Below, piece by piece: positions 1-7,974 of a stretch of DNA of 53,182 bases (the stretch's first letter is position 1; the number at the start of each line of letters is the position of its first letter). The notes under the pieces are model-generated. The model made no database searches, was not told the DNA's origin, and saw nothing but the letters and a program-made list of their open reading frames with translations. The position numbers and the translations under genes are program-made. The DNA lies in NCBI GenBank assembly GCA_021205385.1, contig JAJPXQ010000039.1:1-53182 (forward strand). Direction: 5' to 3'. The DNA comes from Lachnospiraceae bacterium (lineage in GTDB: Bacteria > Bacillota > Clostridia > Lachnospirales > Lachnospiraceae).

Positions 1-203
1 ATATAAATTGACAAAAACAATTAAAAAATCCGATTGATATTATTGCTTTTTGCCAATTTATACAGACAGGGTTTTGCACCTTTTTGCGCGAATCCCGGGA
101 AATCATTTTATCCAATGACTTTTGATAAGATGAAAGCGCATAGAGAAGCTGTGAATCCGATGCCTGGAGAGAGCCATTCGCATAATTCAATGAAGCGAGG
201 AGT

Positions 204-1304
204 GTGATTATTATTACTAGAATACCTTTTAATCAGGATGAATTAACAGTTACAGCAATATCGACTGCTTTCAGAAATGCCAATGTGCCTGTGTTCAATT
301 ATCCCGTCAGTATGAGAGAAGGATGGAAGGAACTGACACTGAACCGAAATCCCATCTGGCTGGGAACCGGAGTGGAAACTTTTAACTTCTATCCGGATAT
401 CATCCCGGACAACAGGGCGAGGGGGTTTGTAAATGATCGGGGGATGAGAATATACGATGATGAAAAAGGCGGAAAAGATATGTTTGGTGTTGACTGGGTT
501 TACGTACCATCAGCTGGTGGTTCGATGGAAAATCCGGATATTCCGCCACTTTTCACCGATGCAAATGACTGGGAGAAGTTTATCCAATGGCCGGACATTG
601 ATTCCTGGGATTGGGAAAGCAGCAGCAGGAGTAATAAAGAATATCTTCAAAATGATCAGTTTAAGTACATACCTCTTTTAAACGGTTTCGGATTTGAAAG
701 GCTGATTTCATTTATGGGTTTTGAAGCTGCAGCCATTGCTCTGATAGATGAGGATCAGGAAGATGCAATAAAGGCGCTGCTCGAGCGTACTTCAGACCTG
801 TACTGCCGTATTATTGACAGATGCTGCGAAGCATACAATATTGATGGCTTTTTGATTCACGATGATTGGGGCTCACAGAGAGCGCCATTCTTCTCCGTTG
901 ATGTTGGGCGGGAAATGATTGTCCCCTATATGAAAAAAGTGACGGACCATATCCACGAACTGGGAAAAGTTGCCGAGCTTCATAGTTGTGGTTGTAATGA
1001 AAAGCAGATAGAGAATTTTATAGCTGCTGGATGGGACATGTGGTCGCCCATGGATAAGATCAACGACACACAGAAACTTTTTGATGAATACGGCGATCGA
1101 ATTATTATCGGTGTTTCACCAGAACCCTTTGACCCTGAGACAGAGTCGGAGTCTGAGATTCGCGAGAAGGCCAGAAATTTCGTAGATCATTTTTGCGGCA
1201 CTCCGGGCAAGGTGTGTATTATTAATCGTTATTTTGCCCCTTATCTGCAGGGAGCCTACGCAGAGGAGCTTTATAAGGACTCACGGTTGGCATATCTCAA
1301 ATAA
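204..1304 (+). CDS. URO-D family methyltransferase-type protein
   Basis: A 366-aa protein of the uroporphyrinogen-decarboxylase fold, the family that includes MtaA/CmuA-type enzymes moving methyl groups to and from corrinoid proteins in the cytosol. Visible signatures are GFLIHDDWGSQRAPFF near residue 214 and the zinc-site-like ELHSCGC near residue 257. No haem-pathway gene lies nearby, so methyl transfer is likelier than haem synthesis (inference). The GTG start at 204 has a GAGGAG only one base upstream, which is too close to be ideal; the next in-frame Met is residue 37, so the true start is uncertain. It is followed 14 nt later by two permease genes, suggesting import and use of one carboxylated or methylated substrate. 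The 203 bases before it hold no gene. The substrate is unknown. Confidence 0.75.
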   Translation: MIIITRIPFNQDELTVTAISTAFRNANVPVFNYPVSMREGWKELTLNRNPIWLGTGVETFNFYPDIIPDNRARGFVNDRGMRIYDDEKGGKDMFGVDWVYVPSAGGSMENPDIPPLFTDANDWEKFIQWPDIDSWDWESSSRSNKEYLQNDQFKYIPLLNGFGFERLISFMGFEAAAIALIDEDQEDAIKALLERTSDLYCRIIDRCCEAYNIDGFLIHDDWGSQRAPFFSVDVGREMIVPYMKKVTDHIHELGKVAELHSCGCNEKQIENFIAAGWDMWSPMDKINDTQKLFDEYGDRIIIGVSPEPFDPETESESEIREKARNFVDHFCGTPGKVCIINRYFAPYLQGAYAEELYKDSRLAYLK

Positions 1305-1318
1305 AATGGAGGATTGAG

Positions 1319-2695
1319 ATGGGAGACATTGTAAAAGTAGTTGTTACACTGGCTATGATAGCCATGATTCTTGTAATCGTAGCAAAAAAGTATTATATTC
1401 CTGCGGCATTTCTCGGACTTGGTTTTGTTGTGTTGATGGCAACGGCGCTTATAACCGGGCAGAGTGCCCTAGGGGACAGCACAACAGGTAATATTTTCAT
1501 TGATGTCTTTGAAGTGATGGCAAACTCCATCACGACATCGCTCGGCTCAACCGGGCTTGTCATTATGGTGGTCATGGGATATGTCGGGTACATGACACAT
1601 ATTAAGGCGGCCGAACTTTTCAGTATTTTAGTCGCAAAGCCTTTACGAAAAATCGGGCACTCGGAAATCCTGCTTTTTGCAGCCTTCGCCCTGGTTGTCA
1701 TTGTAAAACTGGCAATTCCCTCTGAGGCGAGTGAGGTCACTCTGCTAATTGCAACTATTTTCCCAATCATGATTGCGGTTGGCATCAGCAAAGAAACAGC
1801 AGCATCGCTTTTCATGGTTTCCGGAGCCATCGTATGGGGACCTTCCAATACACTTGCGCTAACTGCATTTAATGCGGCTGGACTCGAAAATATTTCTATT
1901 CCAGTGTATTTCGTGACAAAGGAAGTTATTCCTGTAGTATGTATGGCTGTCACCGGAGCAATAGCGGTTATTATTGTAAACAAATATTTTGACAAAAAAG
2001 AAGGCGTTGCAGTGGAGAAGTCTCAGCTGCCGGAATTTAAAGATTACAGAGAGCTTGGAATTCCTGCATTTTATGCAATCTTTCCGGTTCTCCCGGTATT
2101 CCTGATGATCATTTTCAGTCCAATTGTTCAGGATCATATTACTATCTCTGTTGTGGCGGCCAATTTTATGTCTTTTACTCTGGCGTTTATTATCGAAGCA
2201 ATACGCAAGAGAAATCTTCGTCAGGCTTTGTCCGATACGCGGGCGCTTTACGAGGGTATGGGGAAAGCATTTACCGGACTGGTTTCTATCCTGATTGGTA
2301 TTAACGTTTTCTCATCGGCATTGACTCAGGTTGGTGGTCTGAAGGTTATGGCAAATGCGTTTGCTTCCATCGGCGGTACGGGTATGGCTATTGCAGTGGT
2401 GGGTTGTATTGCAGCGTTTATTCTGGTTGCTGTTGGCAGCTCTATAAGCGGCACACTTCCTTTGTTCTCGTCCTTATATGCAGGTTTTGCAGCGACGGAG
2501 AATGAGCTTATCAATATGTCGAGAATGTTGATTTTTGGCGCCAGCTTAGGAAGCACGATTAACCCTATTGCGCCGTCTACCATGATTATAAGTGGCGGTT
2601 GCGATGTCCCTGTTACAACAATCATTAAACGGAGTCTTATTCCTGGTATAGTGTGTCTTGCAACGGAAATGATTATCTGTGTTTTGATTCCGTAG
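1319..2695 (+). CDS. DcuC-family anaerobic C4-dicarboxylate carrier
   Basis: A 458-aa polytopic membrane protein, almost the length of E. coli DcuC (about 460 aa). It has around 12 hydrophobic segments and duplicated re-entrant-type motifs, such as AIPSEASEVTLLIATIFPIM in the first half and GSSISGTLPLFSSLYAGF with SLGSTINPIAPSTMI in the second. The family exchanges or exports C4-dicarboxylates such as succinate and fumarate in anaerobes. GGAGG precedes the ATG by about 7 nt. It lies between the URO-D protein and an SLC13-type permease on one strand with 14 and 28 nt gaps, so an operon is likely. The real substrate may be another organic acid used by the URO-D protein; this is inference. Confidence 0.8.
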   Translation: MGDIVKVVVTLAMIAMILVIVAKKYYIPAAFLGLGFVVLMATALITGQSALGDSTTGNIFIDVFEVMANSITTSLGSTGLVIMVVMGYVGYMTHIKAAELFSILVAKPLRKIGHSEILLFAAFALVVIVKLAIPSEASEVTLLIATIFPIMIAVGISKETAASLFMVSGAIVWGPSNTLALTAFNAAGLENISIPVYFVTKEVIPVVCMAVTGAIAVIIVNKYFDKKEGVAVEKSQLPEFKDYRELGIPAFYAIFPVLPVFLMIIFSPIVQDHITISVVAANFMSFTLAFIIEAIRKRNLRQALSDTRALYEGMGKAFTGLVSILIGINVFSSALTQVGGLKVMANAFASIGGTGMAIAVVGCIAAFILVAVGSSISGTLPLFSSLYAGFAATENELINMSRMLIFGASLGSTINPIAPSTMIISGGCDVPVTTIIKRSLIPGIVCLATEMIICVLIP

Positions 2696-2723
2696 TCTTT
2701 ATGTGTAGAAGGGGGAGAGGAAG

Positions 2724-3989
2724 ATGACAAAAGAAATCATTATACTGTTGATTCTTCTGATCGTTGCTGTACTCTTGTACTCCTCGTCATGGATTGGCAT
2801 AACTGCCACTTCAATGCTTATATTGGCGGTCCTTTATGTAACAGGTATTGTTGATGCATCAGATTTGTTTGCAAATTTTATAAATAGCTCAACACTTCTG
2901 GTTATTTTTATGTTTGTGATCAGCGGAGCGCTCCTTCAGTCGGGAGCCTCCGCCTTGATAGGCAGATTTATGTTATGGAAAGTATCGTCCGAAAAACAGC
3001 TGGCCATGCGTTTTTTGCTTATATCAATGATACTTTCTGCATTTTTCAGTAACATGGCTACAGCTGTTGTTGTAGTTACATTTGCGGTAGGTATTACACA
3101 GACTCACCCGCAGTATCGTCTTCCTAAATTATCAATGTTTATTTCTGCAGGAAGTATTTTGGGAGGCATGCTGACAATTATCGGCGTTTCGGGAAATGTA
3201 ATGGTTCGGTCTGTGCTGGAAGAGGCAGGTGTTGGAACGATTGGATTCTGGGATTTTGGAAAAATCGGTCTTCCTCTCTGCATAGCGGGATATATTTATA
3301 TGTACTTCGCAGGATATCGTCTTGCTCCCTCAGAGGCAGCTGGTTATTCACAGAATATTCCAAACAGTGAAGAGACAAATTACAACAGGCGGAAATGTAT
3401 TTTTTCGATTGTTGTTTTTGCACTGGTCGTAGTTGGCATGATGTTAGAGAATGTTATAGGAATTCCAATCCAGATTACAGCATTTCTCGGGTGCCTGGTA
3501 TTGATTGTCAGTGGAGTTGTCTCTGAAAAAGAAGCCTTTTCTTATATTAACTGGCCTACAACAATTATGTTTGCAAGTCTTCTTACTTTAGGAAATGCCG
3601 TTTCCGCATCCGGAGCAGCAACTCTGATTTCCGAAAATTTTTTGCAACTGTTTCCGGAAGGAACAAATACTACCCTGATCCTGACCGCATTCTTTGTCAT
3701 TATTGCAATATTGACCCAGTTCATGTCCAACGGTGCTACATCAGCTGTATTTTATCCCATAGGTCTTTCTATGGCACAGATGATAAATGTAAACCCAACG
3801 GCCGTTCTGATGATGGTGTGCGTTGCTGCTGCAAGTTCTTTTGCTACGCCCATGGCTACTCCGCTGAATGCATATCTAATGTCCGTTTCCGGATGTAAAT
3901 TTTCGGATTATATGAAAGTGGGACTGCCGCTTTTAGTCGTCACAACGGTTATTTGTGTTTTGCTCTGTCCTATAATCTGGCGTTTATAA
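2724..3989 (+). CDS. SLC13/DASS-type anion permease
   Basis: A 421-aa integral membrane protein with about 11 hydrophobic spans and the two half-repeats of the divalent-anion:Na+ symporter/ArsB superfamily. Features include SAFFSNMATAVVVVTFAVG near residue 110 (an N-M-A/T substrate-loop motif) and a matching MSNGATSAVFYPI stretch near residue 335. Members move citrate, dicarboxylates, sulfate or related anions. A GGGGGAGAGGAAG ribosome site precedes the ATG. It is the last gene of the three-gene run and ends 36 nt before a strong hairpin terminator. Two unrelated carboxylate-type permeases in a row is unusual and suggests separate import and export steps. Specificity cannot be read from sequence. 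Confidence 0.75.
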   Translation: MTKEIIILLILLIVAVLLYSSSWIGITATSMLILAVLYVTGIVDASDLFANFINSSTLLVIFMFVISGALLQSGASALIGRFMLWKVSSEKQLAMRFLLISMILSAFFSNMATAVVVVTFAVGITQTHPQYRLPKLSMFISAGSILGGMLTIIGVSGNVMVRSVLEEAGVGTIGFWDFGKIGLPLCIAGYIYMYFAGYRLAPSEAAGYSQNIPNSEETNYNRRKCIFSIVVFALVVVGMMLENVIGIPIQITAFLGCLVLIVSGVVSEKEAFSYINWPTTIMFASLLTLGNAVSASGAATLISENFLQLFPEGTNTTLILTAFFVIIAILTQFMSNGATSAVFYPIGLSMAQMINVNPTAVLMMVCVAAASSFATPMATPLNAYLMSVSGCKFSDYMKVGLPLLVVTTVICVLLCPIIWRL

Positions 3990-4025
3990 ATAAGCATAAG
4001 AATTTTGTATACAACGGAGAACGTA

Positions 4026-4076
4026 AAAACACGCTCTGGGGCTGAAGGATGATTCTTAAGTCACAGGGCGTGTTTT
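4026..4076. terminator. terminator closing the transporter operon
   Basis: A 13-bp stem (AAAACACGCTCTG at 4026-4038 with CAGGGCGTGTTTT at 4064-4076, one G-U pair) and a 25-nt loop, ending in a T run. The A run on the left arm gives a T run on the other strand, so it can also stop the convergent gene at 4154-4537. It marks the change from AT-rich to GC-richer DNA. Confidence 0.8.
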
Positions 4077-4153
4077 CGTACTATAGAATAGATGATTGTG
4101 AAATTATTACCAGATCCTTGAATTCCATGATTCGTTTCCCTTTTGCGGATTTC

Positions 4154-4537
4154 TTATCCCAGCGCATACTCCGAGATGCAGCGTCCGATCGCGAGAATAT
4201 CGCAGGTTCCTTTGAATTCAAAAATGACTTTCATGCCGTTCGCGAAGAACAGCATCAGCTCGCAGTCCGAGATGATCTCGGCAAAGCCAGGTGTCTGGAT
4301 GCAATAATACTGGATTTTCGAATAAGGCAGGGAGCAGTAGTCTTTTCTCATACCGGTGACGCCCTGTACGTCAATCGTGATGATGCGCTTGTTTGTGAAG
4401 ACGACCTGGTCGCGGATGGTTTTAAACACGCCGATTGTCTCTTCGCCGGGGATGTAGAGATTTTTGACGTCTCTGCGGATATTTTTCTCGTCGGTTGGTC
4501 TTAAATTGAATACGGTGTCCTGTGAAAAATCGATCAT
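4154..4537 (-). CDS. bacterial PH-domain protein
   Basis: A 127-aa protein without signal peptide or membrane span. It matches the small bacterial pleckstrin-homology-like family by pattern: alternating strands including DQVVFTNKRIITIDVQGV (about residues 43-60) and SLPYSKIQYYCIQTPGF, then a C-terminal helix. This family usually mediates protein or lipid contact, with no known catalytic role. The start at 4537 is preceded by AGGAGGG at a good distance; the longer reading frame upstream lacks such a site and is rejected. It is transcribed away from the NEW3-domain gene and converges on the terminator at 4026-4076. Its role here is unknown. Confidence 0.75.
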   Translation of the reverse strand: MIDFSQDTVFNLRPTDEKNIRRDVKNLYIPGEETIGVFKTIRDQVVFTNKRIITIDVQGVTGMRKDYCSLPYSKIQYYCIQTPGFAEIISDCELMLFFANGMKVIFEFKGTCDILAIGRCISEYALG

Positions 4538-4611
4538 ATGCTTGTCCCTCCTGCGGAGTGTATTTGTTTCTCTTATCATGACACGAAATTGGAAGGGACG
4601 CAATAAAAAGA

Positions 4612-4638
4612 TGAAAATTCTGCGACACAGAATTTTCA
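4612..4638. repeat. perfect 11-bp inverted repeat in divergent promoter region
   Basis: TGAAAATTCTG (4612-4622) and CAGAATTTTCA (4628-4638) pair perfectly around a 5-nt centre. It lies between the divergent PH-domain gene and the NEW3-domain gene, 75-100 bases from each start. It could be an operator or an RNA hairpin; no T run follows, so it is not a typical terminator. Confidence 0.6.
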
Positions 4639-4714
4639 CAATCCTTTCAAGAAAAGAACATAAATTATTCTTAAACTGGATACATCTTAGAGGAATTAGA
4701 AAGGAAGAATTATT

Positions 4715-5890
4715 ATGAAAAAGCGAATCTTTTCCATGACCGCAGCACTTATGCTGCTCTTTCTGACCGCAGTGGCTCCGATCACATCCATGACAGCTTC
4801 TGCAGCCAGCGGCTTCGAGCTCTACACGACCTATCCGGGCATCTCTGTGGAGGCCGGTGACACGCAGAGCATCACGATGTATGTAGAGAACAATACGGGA
4901 AGTAATGTTGACGCTTCGCTCAGTATCGCAACCATGCCGGACGGCTGGGCCTATTATTTCAGCGGCGACAGCACAACGGTCAGCCAGATCCATGTACAGG
5001 ACGGTACGGAAGAAGATTTCAGCTTCTATGTGATGGTGCCGGAGGATACATCCGAGGGTACTTACACAATTGAGGTCCAGGCTACGACCGACACAGGTGT
5101 GACCGATTCACAGACCCTGACTTTCACGGTGGAAGAGATTGAATATGGCCAGAGCAGCCTGGACATCGACTATCCTGAGCAGGAGGGCGCATCCGGTACA
5201 AGCTTCAGCTTTGACGCGACGCTGACGAACAACAGCTCAGAAGACCTGACTTACAGTCTGTCCTCGAAATCGGACGCCGGCTGGCAGGTGAGCTTCACGC
5301 CGAGCAGCGAGTCCACGCAGGTGGCGAGCATCGAAGTGGCCGCCGGCAGCAGTGAGAGCATTACGATCTCTGTGACACCGCCGGAAAATGTTGAGGCCGG
5401 TACTTTCACGATTCCGGTCACGGCGGCTTCCTCGGTGGACACCTTAAGTGAGGATCTGTCGATTACGATTACCGGTACCTATTCCCTGACGCTCTCTACG
5501 TCCAGCGGGCTTCTGAGTTTTGACGCACACGTCAATAAGGAGTCTGACGTGACGTTGACGGTTACGAACAACAGCAATGTGGATCTGGAGAATATCAATC
5601 TGACGTCCTCCGCGCCCAGCGACTGGACCGTGAGTTTTGAGACTTCCACAATTGAGACGCTGGAAGCGGGTGCAACGGTGGAGATCACCATGCATGTGAC
5701 GCCGAGTGATTCCGCCATGACGGGCGATTATGTGACGACGATCACGGCGAGCTGCTCGGAAGCTTCTGATTCGGCGGAGTTCCGTGTATCCGTGAAGACA
5801 CAGACGATCTGGGGCATTGTCGCGGTGCTGCTTATCATCGCCCTGCTTCTCGGCGTGAGCATTATCTTTGATAAATATGGAAGGCGTTAA
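4715..5890 (+). CDS. secreted NEW3-domain protein with C-terminal anchor
   Basis: A 391-aa surface protein: signal peptide in residues 1-31 (MKKR start, hydrophobic core, TASAAS cleavage region), then three beta-sandwich repeats of about 105 aa rich in Thr, Ser and Glu. Each shows a 'NNT/NNS ... W..SF' pattern typical of NPCBM-associated NEW3/COG1470 domains. One C-terminal membrane span (IWGIVAVLLIIALLLGVSII) is followed by DKYGRR. It probably sits outside the cell, anchored in the membrane. The ABC ATPase gene begins 15 nt downstream and the permease follows, a known association in which the NEW3 protein is thought to be the extracellular part or partner of an ABC-2 exporter. GAAAGGAAG gives the ribosome site. 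Confidence 0.8.
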   Translation: MKKRIFSMTAALMLLFLTAVAPITSMTASAASGFELYTTYPGISVEAGDTQSITMYVENNTGSNVDASLSIATMPDGWAYYFSGDSTTVSQIHVQDGTEEDFSFYVMVPEDTSEGTYTIEVQATTDTGVTDSQTLTFTVEEIEYGQSSLDIDYPEQEGASGTSFSFDATLTNNSSEDLTYSLSSKSDAGWQVSFTPSSESTQVASIEVAAGSSESITISVTPPENVEAGTFTIPVTAASSVDTLSEDLSITITGTYSLTLSTSSGLLSFDAHVNKESDVTLTVTNNSNVDLENINLTSSAPSDWTVSFETSTIETLEAGATVEITMHVTPSDSAMTGDYVTTITASCSEASDSAEFRVSVKTQTIWGIVAVLLIIALLLGVSIIFDKYGRR

Positions 5891-5905
5891 CGGACGGAGG
5901 CGGCC

Positions 5906-6913
5906 ATGAAAGAAAATATGATTGAAATCCGTGGCCTGACCAAGGCCTACGGCGAAAAAATAGCGGTCGATCATCTGAACCTGTCCATTCGCAAGGGTGA
6001 GGTGTTCGGACTTCTGGGCCCGAACGGCGCCGGAAAGACGACTACGACTCTGATGCTCCTTGGCCTGACAGATCCCACATCCGGTCAGGCGACGATCGGA
6101 GAGAAGGACTGTACGAGAGATCCGATCGATGTCAAGAGAATGGTCGGTTATCTTCCGGACAACGTTGGATTTTATACCGACATGACCGGCAGAGAGAATC
6201 TGTATTTTACCGGACGGCTGAACGGCCTCGAAAAAGAAGAAATAGAAAGACGGGCAGAAGAATTGCTCGAACGAGTCGGCATGACGGAGGCAGCGGATAA
6301 GAAGACGGGCACTTACTCGAGAGGTATGAAGCAGCGTCTTGGCATCGCAGATGTCCTGATGAAAGATCCGGAGGTCATCATCATGGATGAGCCGACGCTC
6401 GGCATTGACCCGCAGGGCATGCGCGACCTGCTCCGGCTCATCCGTGAGCTGGCGGAGCAGGATGGCAGGACGATCCTGATTTCCTCTCATCAGCTCTATC
6501 AGATTCAGCAGGTCTGTGACCGCGTCGGTATCTTTGTGGAGGGAAAACTGATCGCCTGCGGTACGATCCGCGAGCTCGGCCAGAGAATGGAACGCGCGGG
6601 GAAATATACGCTGGAGCTTGCGGCAGAGCCGGACAATGAAGCGCTGATGCAGTTGCTTGGCGGTATGGAGGGGACGACCTCCGTGGAGCGTGAAAATGAT
6701 CTGATCTTCGTGCGCTCCGGTTCGGATATCAGAAAGAAAGCGACGCTTCTGCTGGCGGCCAACGGCTATACCGTGCTCCAGCTTCGTCAGAAAGGAGGAG
6801 ATCTTGATGAAATCTACAGCAGGTATTTTGAACAGGCCGAAGAAGGAGAGCGCGCCGCAGCAGCCGAAAGAGAGAAAAAGCGTGCTCCCAGAATCTTTGG
6901 AAAACGCGCTTAG
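5906..6913 (+). CDS. ABC-2-type transporter ATP-binding subunit
   Basis: A 335-aa cytosolic ATPase. Visible are Walker A GLLGPNGAGKTTTTLMLL (near residue 36), signature YSRGMKQRLGIADVLMKDP (near 133) and Walker B VIIMDEPTLGIDPQG, followed by the H-loop region ISSHQLYQI. The roughly 100-residue C-terminal extension is common in NatA/CcmA-like exporters. The start is preceded by GGACGGAGG. It pairs with the permease whose gene begins inside this one: the last 107 nt of the ATPase gene also encode the first residues of the permease. It forms one transport unit with the NEW3 surface protein upstream. The exported substrate is unknown. Confidence 0.9.
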   Translation: MKENMIEIRGLTKAYGEKIAVDHLNLSIRKGEVFGLLGPNGAGKTTTTLMLLGLTDPTSGQATIGEKDCTRDPIDVKRMVGYLPDNVGFYTDMTGRENLYFTGRLNGLEKEEIERRAEELLERVGMTEAADKKTGTYSRGMKQRLGIADVLMKDPEVIIMDEPTLGIDPQGMRDLLRLIRELAEQDGRTILISSHQLYQIQQVCDRVGIFVEGKLIACGTIRELGQRMERAGKYTLELAAEPDNEALMQLLGGMEGTTSVERENDLIFVRSGSDIRKKATLLLAANGYTVLQLRQKGGDLDEIYSRYFEQAEEGERAAAAEREKKRAPRIFGKRA

Positions 6914-7877
6914 AAAATTCGCGCAGAAATATGCGCCGCAGCAGGCGGTGGGACTGAAAGCTCTGTATGAAAAAGAGATGATGGATCATATCCGCAGCCG
7001 GAAATTTCAGATGATCCTGATTCTTGTGCTCATCACAAGCTATGCCAGTCTGTATGGGGCGATTTCGGGCCTGTCTGATTCGACTTCGGAGTATCTCTAC
7101 CTGAGTCTGTATACGACAAGCGGAAACTCCATTCCGTCGTTCCTGTCGTTTATTGCACTGCTGGGACCCTTCGTGGGCATTATCCTCGGTTTTGATGGAA
7201 TCAGCGGAGAGAAATCAGACCGGACGCTTTACCGGATCGCGGCACAGCCGATCTACCGGGATTCTATTATCAACGGAAAGTTTCTCGCGGGAGCCTCTCT
7301 CATCACGGTGATGGTCTTCGTTATGGGAATTTCGATCAGCGCGGTTGGACTTATTGTGATCGGTTTCCCGCCGACAGTCGAGGAAGTGGCGCGGATCTTC
7401 GTATTTTTACTTTTTACGGTGATTTACATCTGCTTCTGGCTGGGTTTGTCTCTGCTGTTTTCGGTGGTCTGCAATAACGCTGCGACTTCAGCGATGGCCT
7501 CGATTGGACTGTGGATTTTCTTTTCCCTGTTCATGAGTCTGGTCGCATCAATGATCGCGGGAATTGTTTATCCGGTGAACACGCAGATGCAGCAGCTTTA
7601 TAATTCCTACGCGAACTACGCGCTCGATCTGAATCTGAACCGTATCTCGCCGTATTATCTTTACAGTGAGGCGGTGACGACCATCATGAATCCAAGCGTG
7701 CGTTCTGTGAATGTTGTGACAATGCAGTCGCTCGACGGAGCGATCAGCGGTTATCTTGGCTTCTGGCAGAGTGTGTTGCTGGTGTGGCCGCATCTGGCCG
7801 GCCTGATTGCGCTGATGCTTGCAACTTTCACCGGTTCTTATGTTTGTTTTATGAGACAGGAGATTCGGGCAAAATAG
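6807..7877 (+). CDS. ABC-2-type transporter permease
   Basis: A 356-aa membrane subunit with a basic, proline-rich cytosolic start (about residues 1-60), then six hydrophobic segments with a large external loop between the first two. The motif DGISGEKSDRTL (about residue 132) is typical of ABC-2 permeases of the NosY/GldF type. The ATG at 6807 follows a strong AAAGGAGGAG at 6791-6800 that lies inside the ATPase gene, so the two genes overlap by 107 nt in different frames. Such a long overlap with its own ribosome site implies coupled but separately tuned translation. No terminator is obvious before the next promoter at 7881. Confidence 0.85.
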   Translation: MKSTAGILNRPKKESAPQQPKERKSVLPESLENALRKFAQKYAPQQAVGLKALYEKEMMDHIRSRKFQMILILVLITSYASLYGAISGLSDSTSEYLYLSLYTTSGNSIPSFLSFIALLGPFVGIILGFDGISGEKSDRTLYRIAAQPIYRDSIINGKFLAGASLITVMVFVMGISISAVGLIVIGFPPTVEEVARIFVFLLFTVIYICFWLGLSLLFSVVCNNAATSAMASIGLWIFFSLFMSLVASMIAGIVYPVNTQMQQLYNSYANYALDLNLNRISPYYLYSEAVTTIMNPSVRSVNVVTMQSLDGAISGYLGFWQSVLLVWPHLAGLIALMLATFTGSYVCFMRQEIRAK

Positions 7878-7880
7878 TTT

Positions 7881-7909
7881 TTGTAAGTTTTCCGTTGATG
7901 TGTTAGAAT
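7881..7909 (+). promoter_or_regulatory. sigma-A promoter of the histidine kinase gene
   Basis: TTGTAA (7881-7886), a 17-nt spacer, then TAGAAT (7904-7909). Predicted start of transcription is near 7916, just ahead of a GC-rich leader hairpin. Confidence 0.65.
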
Positions 7910-7923
7910 AACATCAGAGTATG

Positions 7924-7949
7924 GGGCGGAGCGCCGCGGTGCTCCGCCT
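7924..7949 (+). promoter_or_regulatory. GC-rich leader hairpin before the kinase gene
   Basis: GGCGGAGC (7925-7932) pairs with GCTCCGCC (7941-7948) in the leader between the predicted start site and the ATG at 7975. No proper T run follows, so it may be an attenuator-like or RNA-stability structure rather than a full terminator; it could also be the end of the upstream ABC transcript. Confidence 0.5.
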
Positions 7950-7974
7950 CTGTGTATATATAAGGGCGCAGGCT

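Noticed and set aside
4538-4993. N-terminal extension of the PH-domain gene
   Set aside because: It would overlap the NEW3-domain signal peptide region, while AGGAGGG marks the start at 4537.
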